DNA of 64,000 bases, taken from NCBI RefSeq assembly GCF_014842915.1, contig NZ_JACYXI010000001.1, forward strand, positions 62,001 through 126,000. Direction: 5' to 3'. The stretch comes from Roseibium litorale. GTDB lineage: Bacteria; Pseudomonadota; Alphaproteobacteria; Rhizobiales; Stappiaceae. Positions 55,220 through 62,965 of the stretch are shown piece after piece. Positions within the stretch are counted from its first letter, which is position 1. Every line of letters starts with the position of its first letter. The notes under the pieces are model-generated. The model saw only the letters and a program-made list of their open reading frames with translations. It was not told the origin of the DNA and did not search any database. The translations under genes and the position numbers were made by a program.

Positions 55220-55276
55220 CTATTGTGCTTCTGGCCAGTGCTCCGGGTAGTCGCAAACCCCAAGCTTCTGCATCAT
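55220..55276 (-). pseudogene. 18-codon remnant of a GH42 beta-galactosidase gene
   Basis: On the minus strand the ATG at 55276 overlaps the SMP-30 gene stop (TGATG) and encodes [18 protein letters not shown] before a stop. KLGVCDYPEHWPE is the N-terminal signature of GH42 beta-galactosidases (usually KLGVCYYPEHWP followed by W and the first TIM-barrel strand). The rest of the enzyme is missing: the following 100 bases carry no GH42 sequence I can recognise. Most likely an internal or 3' deletion left the start behind. Confidence 0.65.
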
Positions 55277-56139
55277 CAAAGAATGACCTGATATTCGGCA
55301 AGCCCCTGGCCTGCGCCTTCGATCACATGGGTGAGACCGTTGCCCGGCTCTTCCGACAGCGCATCGGCAGACAGGCCGGTGGCAGCAGTGGTTACGAACA
55401 GGCGGGAGAAATCCGGCCCACCAAAGGCGGGGCAGCTTGCCTGAAGACCCGCGACGGGATGAGAGGCCAGCAGCTTGCCATCGGGCGCATAGCACGAGAC
55501 GCGTGAGGCGCCCCACTGGGCATTCCAGAGATTGCCCTTGGCATCCACCACAGACCCGTCGATGCCCCAGCTTTCACCGCGCGCATCCAGGAACACCTCC
55601 GGCTCACCGGCAAACCAGCCCGTTTCCGCGTCCAGACGCACCTTCAACAAACGGGCATCGCGTGTGTCGGTGTAATAAGCGAACTGACGGTCCGGCGAGA
55701 AGCAGATGGAATTGGAGATGGTGACATCGGCCACAATCTTGCGCAGTTCACCACGGTACCAGCGATAGATCGCGCCAGCCTTGTCCTCGGACTTCACGCC
55801 CATGGTGCCGATCCAGAACCCGCCCCAGGGGTCGGCCCGGCCATCGTTGGACCGGGTGATCTCATTATCGGCTTCCAGAAGGCAAAGCGTCTCGCTAGAC
55901 CCGTCGCGAAGGTCATGCACGAAGAGTGCGCGCGCAGACGCGATCAGCAGACGGTTTTCATCCACCCAGCCTGCGGCTGAGACATAGGCATCGAAGGAGC
56001 GCTCCCCCGCGCCCTTTTCCCCGCGCCACAACAGGCGCTTGCCCAGAATGTCGAACCAGAAGAGTTCCTTGCGCAGCGGATGCCAGAGCGGGCCTTCGCC
56101 CAGCTCGCAGCGCCGGCCGTCAAAAATCTGGCTGGTCAT
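55276..56139 (-). CDS. SMP-30/gluconolactonase family sugar lactonase
   Basis: 287 residues of beta-propeller. Metal ligands include Glu15 in GEGPLW, Asn/Asp in [18 protein letters not shown] and Asp in [17 protein letters not shown]. It opens sugar lactones; in this operon the substrate is probably D-galactono-1,4-lactone or a related lactone. Start overlaps the dgoA stop (ATGA) and stop overlaps the beta-galactosidase remnant, so the whole string is translationally coupled. Confidence 0.88.
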   Translation of the reverse strand: MTSQIFDGRRCELGEGPLWHPLRKELFWFDILGKRLLWRGEKGAGERSFDAYVSAAGWVDENRLLIASARALFVHDLRDGSSETLCLLEADNEITRSNDGRADPWGGFWIGTMGVKSEDKAGAIYRWYRGELRKIVADVTISNSICFSPDRQFAYYTDTRDARLLKVRLDAETGWFAGEPEVFLDARGESWGIDGSVVDAKGNLWNAQWGASRVSCYAPDGKLLASHPVAGLQASCPAFGGPDFSRLFVTTAATGLSADALSEEPGNGLTHVIEGAGQGLAEYQVIL

Positions 56140-56744
56140 TCGGTCTTTCCTTCTTCGTAAGCCGCCACCATTGCTGCAGCGATCTTTTCAACATCCTCGG
56201 CTGATCTGCCGGGCTTGTAGAGAGCGGATCCGATCCCAAAGCCATTTGCGCCCGCCTGCAGCCACTCGGCAAAATTGCCGGCGTCCACGCCGCCGACCAT
56301 GTAGACTTCCGTCGTCTTGGGCAGCACGGCCCGGATCGCCTTGAGGCCTTCAATGCCCATCTGAAACGCCGGAAAGACCTTGATGCCGTCCGCGCCTGCC
56401 TTAAGGGCACCAAAACACTCGCTCGGCGTCAGAACTCCGGGGAAGCTCTGCAAGCCCCGTGCCTTGGCCGCCTTGATGACATCCGGATCCATGTTCGGCG
56501 ATACAATCAGCTTGCCGCCAACCGCAGCAACCGCCTCAACATCCTCTGGCGTCAAAACGGTGCCCGCCCCGATCAAAGCCTTATCCGAAAAAGCTTCAGC
56601 CATGCGGCGGATGCTTTCGAGCGGTTCGGGCGAATTCAGCGGCACTTCAATGCGGGTGATCCCGGCCCGGATCAGCGCCTCGCCAACAGGCAAGGCCTCG
56701 TCCGGAGTGATCCCGCGTAAGATGGCAATCAGAGGTCTGCTCAC
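56136..56744 (-). CDS. dgoA: 2-dehydro-3-deoxy-6-phosphogalactonate aldolase
   Basis: 202 residues, KDPG/KDPGal aldolase family. Schiff-base Lys is K122 ([11 protein letters not shown]) and the catalytic Glu is E33 ([10 protein letters not shown]; the PLNSPEP motif favours DgoA over Eda). It cleaves KDPGal to pyruvate and glyceraldehyde-3-phosphate. GTG 56744 overlaps the dgoK stop (GTGA) and has AAAGGGA upstream. Confidence 0.92.
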   Translation of the reverse strand: MSRPLIAILRGITPDEALPVGEALIRAGITRIEVPLNSPEPLESIRRMAEAFSDKALIGAGTVLTPEDVEAVAAVGGKLIVSPNMDPDVIKAAKARGLQSFPGVLTPSECFGALKAGADGIKVFPAFQMGIEGLKAIRAVLPKTTEVYMVGGVDAGNFAEWLQAGANGFGIGSALYKPGRSAEDVEKIAAAMVAAYEEGKTE

Positions 56745-57673
56745 GACGGCGTCCCTTTCATGAAATGATAGGCGGCGCAAAGGCCGGACAAGGTGGCTTC
56801 GTCGCCACTAAAGACTTCGGCGGAAGCCCCCGCAGCTTTCAGGGCCGCCTGATAGATGGAGATCAACGCTCCCTCGCCGATCACCACCACAGGACGATCC
56901 ATCCAGGCAGAACGGGAGGCGGCAAGCTCCGCACCAATGATCATGCCGGACAGAAGGGCACGGGCTGCTTCGCCGCCCAGGTTGGCGAGTAACCCTTCGG
57001 CGCGAATGGCAAAGAGGGACGCAATGAACCGTTCGGGATGGTCAAGACTCTGGCGGACGCCCTTTTCAAACTCAGCTTCACTCCAGCCGCTTTCCGCCAC
57101 CGAATGGCGCAGCACGCTGGTCTTACCGAGAAGCGCAAACATTTCGCCGGTCATGACGGTTACGAAGGACTGGACCTTGCCGCCGGAAACGCTCACCCAT
57201 TTGGAATGAGTGCCCGGCAGGCAGAGATAGCCGTCGAACTCCGGGTTCTTGCGCAGATAGCCCGCAATCTGGGTCTCTTCGCCGCGCATTACGTCAGCGG
57301 GAGCCGTCTGGCAAAGGCCGGGAACGATATAGGCGTTCAGCCGGTGGTCGCCGGTTGCGGCCCGGACCATTCCGCTGGACGACGGAGCAACGGGCACTTC
57401 GAGATAAGGCGCTTCGATCCAGCCCTGCCGCGACCCGGCCATGCCGCAGATAACGGCATAAACGCTGCCGGATGCCGGGAGCCATGGTCCGGCCAGCGCA
57501 AGCAGCTCGGGGGCATAAGCTTCCGGTGCCATGCCTGCCATGCCCTTGCCGGAATGGATCCGGGTCAGCACCTGATCCTCTCCATCCATGGCCCAGACCC
57601 GCAGATGGGACGTGCCCCAATCGACAGCAAACCAGGCTGCGGGGCCATTAGGAATTTTCCCGCCGCCGCTCAT
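56741..57673 (-). CDS. dgoK: 2-dehydro-3-deoxygalactonokinase
   Basis: 310 residues. [18 protein letters not shown] is the phosphate-binding start of the family, and [12 protein letters not shown] and [10 protein letters not shown] follow. It phosphorylates 2-keto-3-deoxygalactonate with ATP. ATG 57673 overlaps the SDR stop (ATGA). No galactonate dehydratase (dgoD) is in this operon, so that step must be encoded elsewhere. Confidence 0.93.
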   Translation of the reverse strand: MSGGGKIPNGPAAWFAVDWGTSHLRVWAMDGEDQVLTRIHSGKGMAGMAPEAYAPELLALAGPWLPASGSVYAVICGMAGSRQGWIEAPYLEVPVAPSSSGMVRAATGDHRLNAYIVPGLCQTAPADVMRGEETQIAGYLRKNPEFDGYLCLPGTHSKWVSVSGGKVQSFVTVMTGEMFALLGKTSVLRHSVAESGWSEAEFEKGVRQSLDHPERFIASLFAIRAEGLLANLGGEAARALLSGMIIGAELAASRSAWMDRPVVVIGEGALISIYQAALKAAGASAEVFSGDEATLSGLCAAYHFMKGTPS

Positions 57674-58440
57674 CCTGTCACCACCACGCCGCCATCGATC
57701 ACCAGAGCCTGGCCGGTCATCATCTTGCTGACATTTGAGGCCAGGAACAGGACACCACCGACAATATCTTCCGGTTCCAACGTGTCCTTCAGGCATTGAC
57801 GCGCCACATGAGCTTCCAAACCCTCCGGCGTGACCCAAAGCTTCTTCTGCTTTTCCGTCAGCACCCATCCGGGCGCGAGCGCATTGACGCGGATCTTGTC
57901 TGTGCCGAATTCCCGGGCAAGACCGCGTGTCAGGCCGTTGATGCCCGAGTTTGCGGTGACATAGGCCGGATAGTCGGCAAGGCCCATCATGTAGGAAATG
58001 GAACTGAAGTTGATGATCGATCCGCCACCGGCCGCCTTCATGCCCGGAATCACCGCCTGAGCGGCAAAGAAATAGGCCTTCAGATTGATGGCCATCGCCC
58101 AGTCCCAATAGTCGGAAGTGACGTCCAGCGTCTTGTGGCGCTCGTCGTTGGCAGCGTTATTGACCAGCACTGACGGGGCACCATGCGCACGGGACGCCTG
58201 CTCGATCGATGCCGTCAGGGCGTCGGTGTCCGTAATGTCGCACTGGATAAACAGAGGGCGGCTTCCGTGCCTTGCTTCCATCTGATCGCAGAAAGCGGTC
58301 GCGTCCGAGCGGCCGACAAAAGCAACCTTCGCCCCCTGCTCCAGAAATCCTTCGGTGATGCTGGCGCCGATGCCGGAGCCGCCCCCGGTGATGAAGACGC
58401 TCTTGCCCTTCAAATCATGAAAAGTCGCATCCAAGGCCAT
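57670..58440 (-). CDS. SDR family dehydrogenase (probable galactose/sugar dehydrogenase), catalytic Lys replaced
   Basis: 256 residues, classical short-chain dehydrogenase. The cofactor loop TGGGSGIG is at 18-25 and NNAAND marks the NAG motif. Ser147 and Tyr160 are in place, but the YxxxK Lys at 164 is Asn (YVTANSGINGL). The C-terminus GQALVIDGGVV is typical. By context it would oxidise galactose (or fucose/arabinose) to the lactone. ATG 58440 has GGAGG 8 bases upstream. First gene of the operon. Confidence 0.88.
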   Translation of the reverse strand: MALDATFHDLKGKSVFITGGGSGIGASITEGFLEQGAKVAFVGRSDATAFCDQMEARHGSRPLFIQCDITDTDALTASIEQASRAHGAPSVLVNNAANDERHKTLDVTSDYWDWAMAINLKAYFFAAQAVIPGMKAAGGGSIINFSSISYMMGLADYPAYVTANSGINGLTRGLAREFGTDKIRVNALAPGWVLTEKQKKLWVTPEGLEAHVARQCLKDTLEPEDIVGGVLFLASNVSKMMTGQALVIDGGVVVTG

Positions 58441-58573
58441 GTCATTCCTCCACAAACCGGCGGCCGCACCTCTCGGGGTGCCGCTCATAGTATCCAGTCA
58501 ACCAGATAAGCAGACCGGAACCAGCCATTGTCACCCAACCGGATCCTATCGCGACCGTTAAGGTGTTTTTGTT

Positions 58574-58590
58574 GTTTCACTATTTGAAAC
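58574..58590. promoter_or_regulatory. Candidate IclR-family operator upstream of the galactonate operon
   Basis: GTTTCA (58574-58579), 5 bases, TGAAAC (58585-58590): a perfect inverted repeat in the divergent 241-bp spacer between the SDR and IclR genes. The half-site GTTTCA reappears in the palindrome after the IclR gene. Confidence 0.45.
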
Positions 58591-58681
58591 TTAATCTCGA
58601 ATAATGGTATCTAAGGCCATACACGGTAAATTTGTCAATCCGTTCCCGGAGGACAAACACCGCAAGCAGGGAGACGCGCGG

Positions 58682-59479
58682 ATGACCGAGAGCAAGGGGG
58701 GAGATGGCACCGTTGGCAAGGCCCTTGACGTTCTGGATCTCATAGCCTCCTTCAACCGCCCTGTGCGCTTTGCAGAACTTCAGGGGAAAAGCCCCTTTCC
58801 CAAGGCAACGCTCTACCGCTTGATCCAGACCCTGACGCATCAGAACATGCTGGCGCAGGATCCGGACACAGGTGCCTATTCGCCTGGCATCCGCTTGGTC
58901 CGCCTTGCCCACGCGGCCTGGCAGCAAAGCTCCCTTGCTCCGATTGCGCGGCCTCATATCGATGACCTGTCCCGGCAAGCCGGCCAAACGATTCACCTCG
59001 CCCAGCTCGACGGCGGTCAGGTGCTTTACGTGGACAAGCGCAATGCCCGGGAGCCGGTGGACATGTTTTCTCAGGCCGGAAAAGTGGGACCTGGCTATTG
59101 CACCGGCGTCGGCAAGGCCATGCTTGCCTTCCTGACGGAGACCGAGCTGGAGGCCGTCCTTGCCCGCCAGAGCTTTCACCGCTTCACACCTTCAACCCTG
59201 ACGACCAAAGATGCGCTCTGGACGGAATTCGAAGAAATCCGTGCCAGTGGCTATGCCTTCGACCGGGAAGAGCACGAAGCAGGAATCATCTGCATCGCCG
59301 CCCCGATCCTGTCGAATGGCGGCAGGGTCATTGGCGGTCTCTCCATAACCGGCACGCTGCTCAAGACCACGCTCGCCGAACTGGAAAGCTTCGCTCCCCT
59401 CCTTCTGCAGACCGCACAAAAAATCGCTGAAGACGCGGAAAGCTGGCGCTTTCCGGGTCAGCAGACAGCAAATAGATAG
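58682..59479 (+). CDS. IclR family transcriptional regulator
   Basis: 265 residues: winged HTH (VGKALDVLDLIASF at about 13-26, FPKATLYRLIQTLTHQNML) and the IclR effector domain (residues about 85-255, with CTGVGKAMLAF and GIICIAAPIL). Divergent from the galactonate operon, so it probably represses it and is relieved by galactonate or KDGal (inference from position). ATG 58682 has AGGGAGA upstream; an open frame extends to 58604. Confidence 0.9.
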   Translation: MTESKGGDGTVGKALDVLDLIASFNRPVRFAELQGKSPFPKATLYRLIQTLTHQNMLAQDPDTGAYSPGIRLVRLAHAAWQQSSLAPIARPHIDDLSRQAGQTIHLAQLDGGQVLYVDKRNAREPVDMFSQAGKVGPGYCTGVGKAMLAFLTETELEAVLARQSFHRFTPSTLTTKDALWTEFEEIRASGYAFDREEHEAGIICIAAPILSNGGRVIGGLSITGTLLKTTLAELESFAPLLLQTAQKIAEDAESWRFPGQQTANR

Positions 59480-59482
59480 CAA

Positions 59483-59501
59483 TGAAACAGACACTGTTTC
59501 A
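59483..59501. promoter_or_regulatory. Perfect palindrome TGAAACA-N5-TGTTTCA after the IclR gene
   Basis: TGAAACA (59483-59489), GACAC, TGTTTCA (59495-59501), 3 bases after the IclR stop. Resembles KdgR-type IclR sites in half-site sequence, though with a longer spacer. It could be an operator or a weak hairpin; no T-tract follows. Confidence 0.35.
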
Positions 59502-59634
59502 GCACTCGCATTGAAGGGGAGAGAGAGGTCCTATCCCTTCAGGAGAAGGCGCCTGATCTGTGACGCGCCGCCGCAGGACAACCTGCCGCGCGGCAATCCG
59601 GTACATTGCTCAAGGCAACTCTCTGGTCCATGTT

Positions 59635-59648
59635 ATGATCTAGATCAA
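59635..59648. promoter_or_regulatory. FNR/FixK-like box upstream of cioA
   Basis: ATGAT-CTAG-ATCAA matches TTGAT-N4-ATCAA with one mismatch. It overlaps TATGAT (59634-59639), a good -10 hexamer, and ends 22 bases before ATG 59671. The position suggests repression rather than class II activation. Confidence 0.5.
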
Positions 59649-59670
59649 AGACATGGACGAGGTCCTCAGC

Positions 59671-61044
59671 ATGGACGGACTGCTTCTGAGCCGGATTCAA
59701 TTCGGCGCAAACATATCCTTTCACATTCTCTTTCCCACCATCACCATCGCCCTTGGCTGGGTGCTGCTGTTCTTCCGCCTGCGGTTCAACGCAACCGGAG
59801 ACGACCGCTGGATGGCGGCCTATCATTTCTGGGTGAAGATCTTCGCTCTGTCATTCGGTCTCGGTGTTGTCAGCGGCATCACCATGAGCTTTCAGTTCGG
59901 TACGAACTGGCCAGGTTTCATGGAAAAGGTCGGCAATGTCGCAGGCCCCTTGCTTGCCTATGAAGTGCTGACCGCCTTCTTCCTGGAAGCGGCGTTTCTC
60001 GGCATTATGCTCTTCGGTGCCAAGCGCGTTCCCGGCTGGCTGCACACACTGGCAACCTTCCTGGTTGCATTCGGCACCGCGCTCAGCGCCTTCTGGATCC
60101 TGGTTCTCAATTCCTGGATGCAAACCCCGGCGGGCTACGAAATACGCGATGGTGTGGTGCATGCGACTGACTGGCTGGAAATCCTCTTCAATCCCTCCAT
60201 GCCTTACCGCGTGATGCACATGCTGCTGGCCAGCGGGCTGACGGTCTCCTTCCTGATTGCAGGCATTTCGGCCTACCGCCGTCTCATCGGAGACCGGTCC
60301 AAGGGCGTCCGCCTGACCCTGCAAACCGGCGTTTACATGGCCGCCGTTCTGATCCCCGTGCAGATTTTCGTCGGCGATGCCCACGGCCTGAACACTCTTG
60401 AGCACCAACCGCAAAAGATCGCTGCGATGGAGGCCAACTGGAACACAGGACCGAACACACCACTGATCCTGTTCGCGATCCCCGATGAGAAGGCTCAGGA
60501 AAACCACTTCGAGATCGGCATTCCTGATGGCGCCTCGCTTATCTTGCGCCACGATCCAAACGGTGTGGTTCCCGGTCTGAAGGACTTCATCGCTCCAGAC
60601 GGCACAGTGGAGCATCCGCCTGTCGCCCCGCTGTTCTTCTCCTTCCGCATCATGGTCGGCGTCGGCGTCCTGATGCTGCTGGTCAGCTGGGGAGCGGCCT
60701 ATGCAATCCGCCGCAAGCGCGGTGTCGACGGCCTGAACCCATGGCTGCTGCGCGGTCTGGTCGCAATGACCTTCTCTGGCTGGATTGCAACGCTGGCGGG
60801 CTGGTACACCACCGAAATCGGCCGCCAGCCATGGCTGGTTACAGGCGTACTGGCAACGCGCGATGCTGTATCCGATGTGCCATCAGGCATGGTGCTCAGC
60901 ACGCTCCTGGCATATCTCGCTGTCTACGCAGTCCTGCTGACTGCCTACATAACGGTTATCTTCCGGCTCGCGCGCAAGTCATCCCAAACCGAAGAGCGCG
61001 TCCATTCAGGCGCTGCCCAAATCGAAGTCATTCCGGCGGAGTAA
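59671..61044 (+). CDS. cioA: Cytochrome bd (cyanide-insensitive type) ubiquinol oxidase subunit I
   Basis: 457 residues, multi-helix. Haem b595 His is H18 in ISFHILFP; the Q loop is short, as in CIO/short-Q-loop bd oxidases, and FSGWIATLAGWYTTEIGRQP carries the C-terminal signature. It oxidises quinol and reduces O2 with high affinity. ATG 59671 has GAGG 8 bases upstream; ATG 59653 does not. Paired with cioB 6 bases downstream. No cydDC genes here. Confidence 0.94.
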   Translation: MDGLLLSRIQFGANISFHILFPTITIALGWVLLFFRLRFNATGDDRWMAAYHFWVKIFALSFGLGVVSGITMSFQFGTNWPGFMEKVGNVAGPLLAYEVLTAFFLEAAFLGIMLFGAKRVPGWLHTLATFLVAFGTALSAFWILVLNSWMQTPAGYEIRDGVVHATDWLEILFNPSMPYRVMHMLLASGLTVSFLIAGISAYRRLIGDRSKGVRLTLQTGVYMAAVLIPVQIFVGDAHGLNTLEHQPQKIAAMEANWNTGPNTPLILFAIPDEKAQENHFEIGIPDGASLILRHDPNGVVPGLKDFIAPDGTVEHPPVAPLFFSFRIMVGVGVLMLLVSWGAAYAIRRKRGVDGLNPWLLRGLVAMTFSGWIATLAGWYTTEIGRQPWLVTGVLATRDAVSDVPSGMVLSTLLAYLAVYAVLLTAYITVIFRLARKSSQTEERVHSGAAQIEVIPAE

Positions 61045-61050
61045 AGACAC

Positions 61051-62061
61051 ATGCATTTGTTTGGTGATCCCGCCGTCTGGCTGCCCCTCGCCTTTGCAGG
61101 CCTGATGGGCCTGTCGATCCTCATCTATGTTGTCCTGGACGGATTTGATCTGGGTGTCGGCCTGCTCCTTCCCTTGGCGGCAGACGAGGAGAAAGACCGG
61201 ATGATTTCCGCCGTCGGCCCCTTCTGGGACGCGAATGAAACCTGGCTTGTTCTGGCTGTCGGTCTTCTGCTTGTTGCCTTTCCCATGGCGCATGGCGTCA
61301 TTCTGACCGCTCTTTACCTGCCCGCCGCCCTTATGCTGATCGGCCTGATCCTGCGCGGAGTTGCCTTCGAGTTCCGCGCCAAGACCGAGGGCAAGATGAA
61401 GCAACGCTGGAACCAGGCGTTCTTTGGCGGATCCCTCGCCGCGACGCTGGCGCAGGGCTACATGCTGGGGGTCTATATTATGGGGCTCAAACAGCAGCCG
61501 ATCGACATCGCCTTCGGGCTCCTGACCGCTGTATGCCTTGTTGCCGCCTACGGCTTCATTGGCGCCAACTGGCTGATCATCAAGACCGAGGACACGCTTC
61601 AGCTCAAGGCGATCCGATGGGCAAGAACCCGGCTCTGGGGCCTTGTTGTCGGGTTTGCCGCAATCTCGCTCGCAACCCCCTTCGTCAGTCCCCGGCTCTT
61701 CGACAAGTGGTTCTCGTTTCCGGAGATCATCCTGCTCGCGCCGTTGCCCCTGATGTCTGCCCTGCTCATCTTCATTGTCTGGACAGCCCTGCAGCACCTG
61801 CCAACCCGGAACGACCGCTGGTCCTGGGTACCATTTGTCGGAACCGCGGCTCTGTTCCTGCTGGCCTTCATCGGATTGGCCTATTCCTTCTATCCCTATG
61901 TGGTTCCGGACCAGTTGACCATCTATGATGCGGCCAGTGCGCCCGAGAGCCTGTTCATCATGCTGATTGGCGCCGTCATCGTTCTGCCAACCATCCTGGC
62001 ATACACCGTGCTTGCCTATGTGGTGTTCCGAGGCAAGGCGACAGATCTGACCTACGACTGA
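61051..62061 (+). CDS. cioB: Cytochrome bd ubiquinol oxidase subunit II
   Basis: 336 residues with about eight transmembrane helices. LDGFDLGVGLLLPLAAD near the start, the WDANETWLVLAVG segment and GRGVAFEFR-like LRGVAFEFRAK match CydB. The two subunits form the membrane oxidase. Starts 6 bases after cioA. The hydrolase gene starts 9 bases downstream. Confidence 0.95.
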   Translation: MHLFGDPAVWLPLAFAGLMGLSILIYVVLDGFDLGVGLLLPLAADEEKDRMISAVGPFWDANETWLVLAVGLLLVAFPMAHGVILTALYLPAALMLIGLILRGVAFEFRAKTEGKMKQRWNQAFFGGSLAATLAQGYMLGVYIMGLKQQPIDIAFGLLTAVCLVAAYGFIGANWLIIKTEDTLQLKAIRWARTRLWGLVVGFAAISLATPFVSPRLFDKWFSFPEIILLAPLPLMSALLIFIVWTALQHLPTRNDRWSWVPFVGTAALFLLAFIGLAYSFYPYVVPDQLTIYDAASAPESLFIMLIGAVIVLPTILAYTVLAYVVFRGKATDLTYD

Positions 62062-62070
62062 GGAGGTTCC

Positions 62071-62835
62071 ATGCCTTTGGCCGTTATCCGCCGCCTTCTG
62101 CCAGACTGGGGGACGACCTACGGCCCTCCGGATGACACGCCCCGGCCGGCTGTCCTCCTGCTGCATGGATCTGAAGGCGGGCTGTCCGGCTGGAGCAACT
62201 GCTACTCGGCAATCCTCGGTGCCTCCGGTTATCTCGTCTATCCGCACAGCTATTCGGCCGGAGGCAATGCCTGGAACGCGGGGTCCATCAAGGACATCGA
62301 CCTCAGCCGGACCGTCAAGGCGCTGGAGGCGCTCCGGGCCTTTCCGTACTGCAACGGCCGTGTGGCGCTTTATGGAATTTCCCGTGGCGCCGAGCATGCA
62401 TTGCTTGTTGCCACCGGCATGGCCAAACGCGGGCTTGGTCCGCTTCCCGATGCGGTCGCCTGCCTGGCGCCTCCGGATGTTGTCTGCGGTGCTTTCGATG
62501 CCCGGTCCTACCGGGACCCGGGCGATCCCGGCTGGCAAGCATGGGACCCGGCCAAAAGAGCCTGGAACTGGGAGGGCAAATACGATGACCTCCTGCCAAC
62601 GCAAGAGATCGGCGTGGAAACCTACCCTGGCCCCTTGTTCCTTGCCGCAGGCATGAAGGACACCGTCTGGTCTCCGGACATGTCCCGCCGCCTGGAACAA
62701 CGCCGTCTGAAGCATAACCGGCCGGTCGAGGCTCATTATTATGAGAATGAGCACCACGTTCCGGGAAGCAAAGGGGAAAACGAGCACCATCGCCGTCTCC
62801 TCGGCTTCCTCGAAAGACATCTGCCATTGCCTTGA
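62071..62835 (+). CDS. Alpha/beta hydrolase (acyl-CoA thioester hydrolase BAAT C-terminal type)
   Basis: 254 residues. LLLHGSEGGLSG is the oxyanion loop, YGISRGAEHALL holds the nucleophile Ser, and GMKDTVWS and NEHHVPG the Asp and His. Resembles BAAT/dienelactone-hydrolase-like enzymes. The gene starts 9 bases after cioB with GGAGG upstream, so it may be in the cio operon, though a functional link is not obvious. Confidence 0.8.
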   Translation: MPLAVIRRLLPDWGTTYGPPDDTPRPAVLLLHGSEGGLSGWSNCYSAILGASGYLVYPHSYSAGGNAWNAGSIKDIDLSRTVKALEALRAFPYCNGRVALYGISRGAEHALLVATGMAKRGLGPLPDAVACLAPPDVVCGAFDARSYRDPGDPGWQAWDPAKRAWNWEGKYDDLLPTQEIGVETYPGPLFLAAGMKDTVWSPDMSRRLEQRRLKHNRPVEAHYYENEHHVPGSKGENEHHRRLLGFLERHLPLP

Positions 62836-62965
62836 GAAGGCATAGACGCGCCCGTCATTCCGCGTGACGATTCTCCAGGCTCTGGCAGATCAATCGAGAC
62901 CCGTGCTAGAACGGCTTGCGGCTGGAGGCTGCTCGATCTCCTCACCACCCAACGCGGATGAATTC

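Noticed and set aside
61006..62820. About 600-codon open frame on the minus strand across cioB and the hydrolase gene
   Set aside because: Antisense shadow of strongly conserved genes; its sequence is low-complexity Gly/Gln/Arg-rich.
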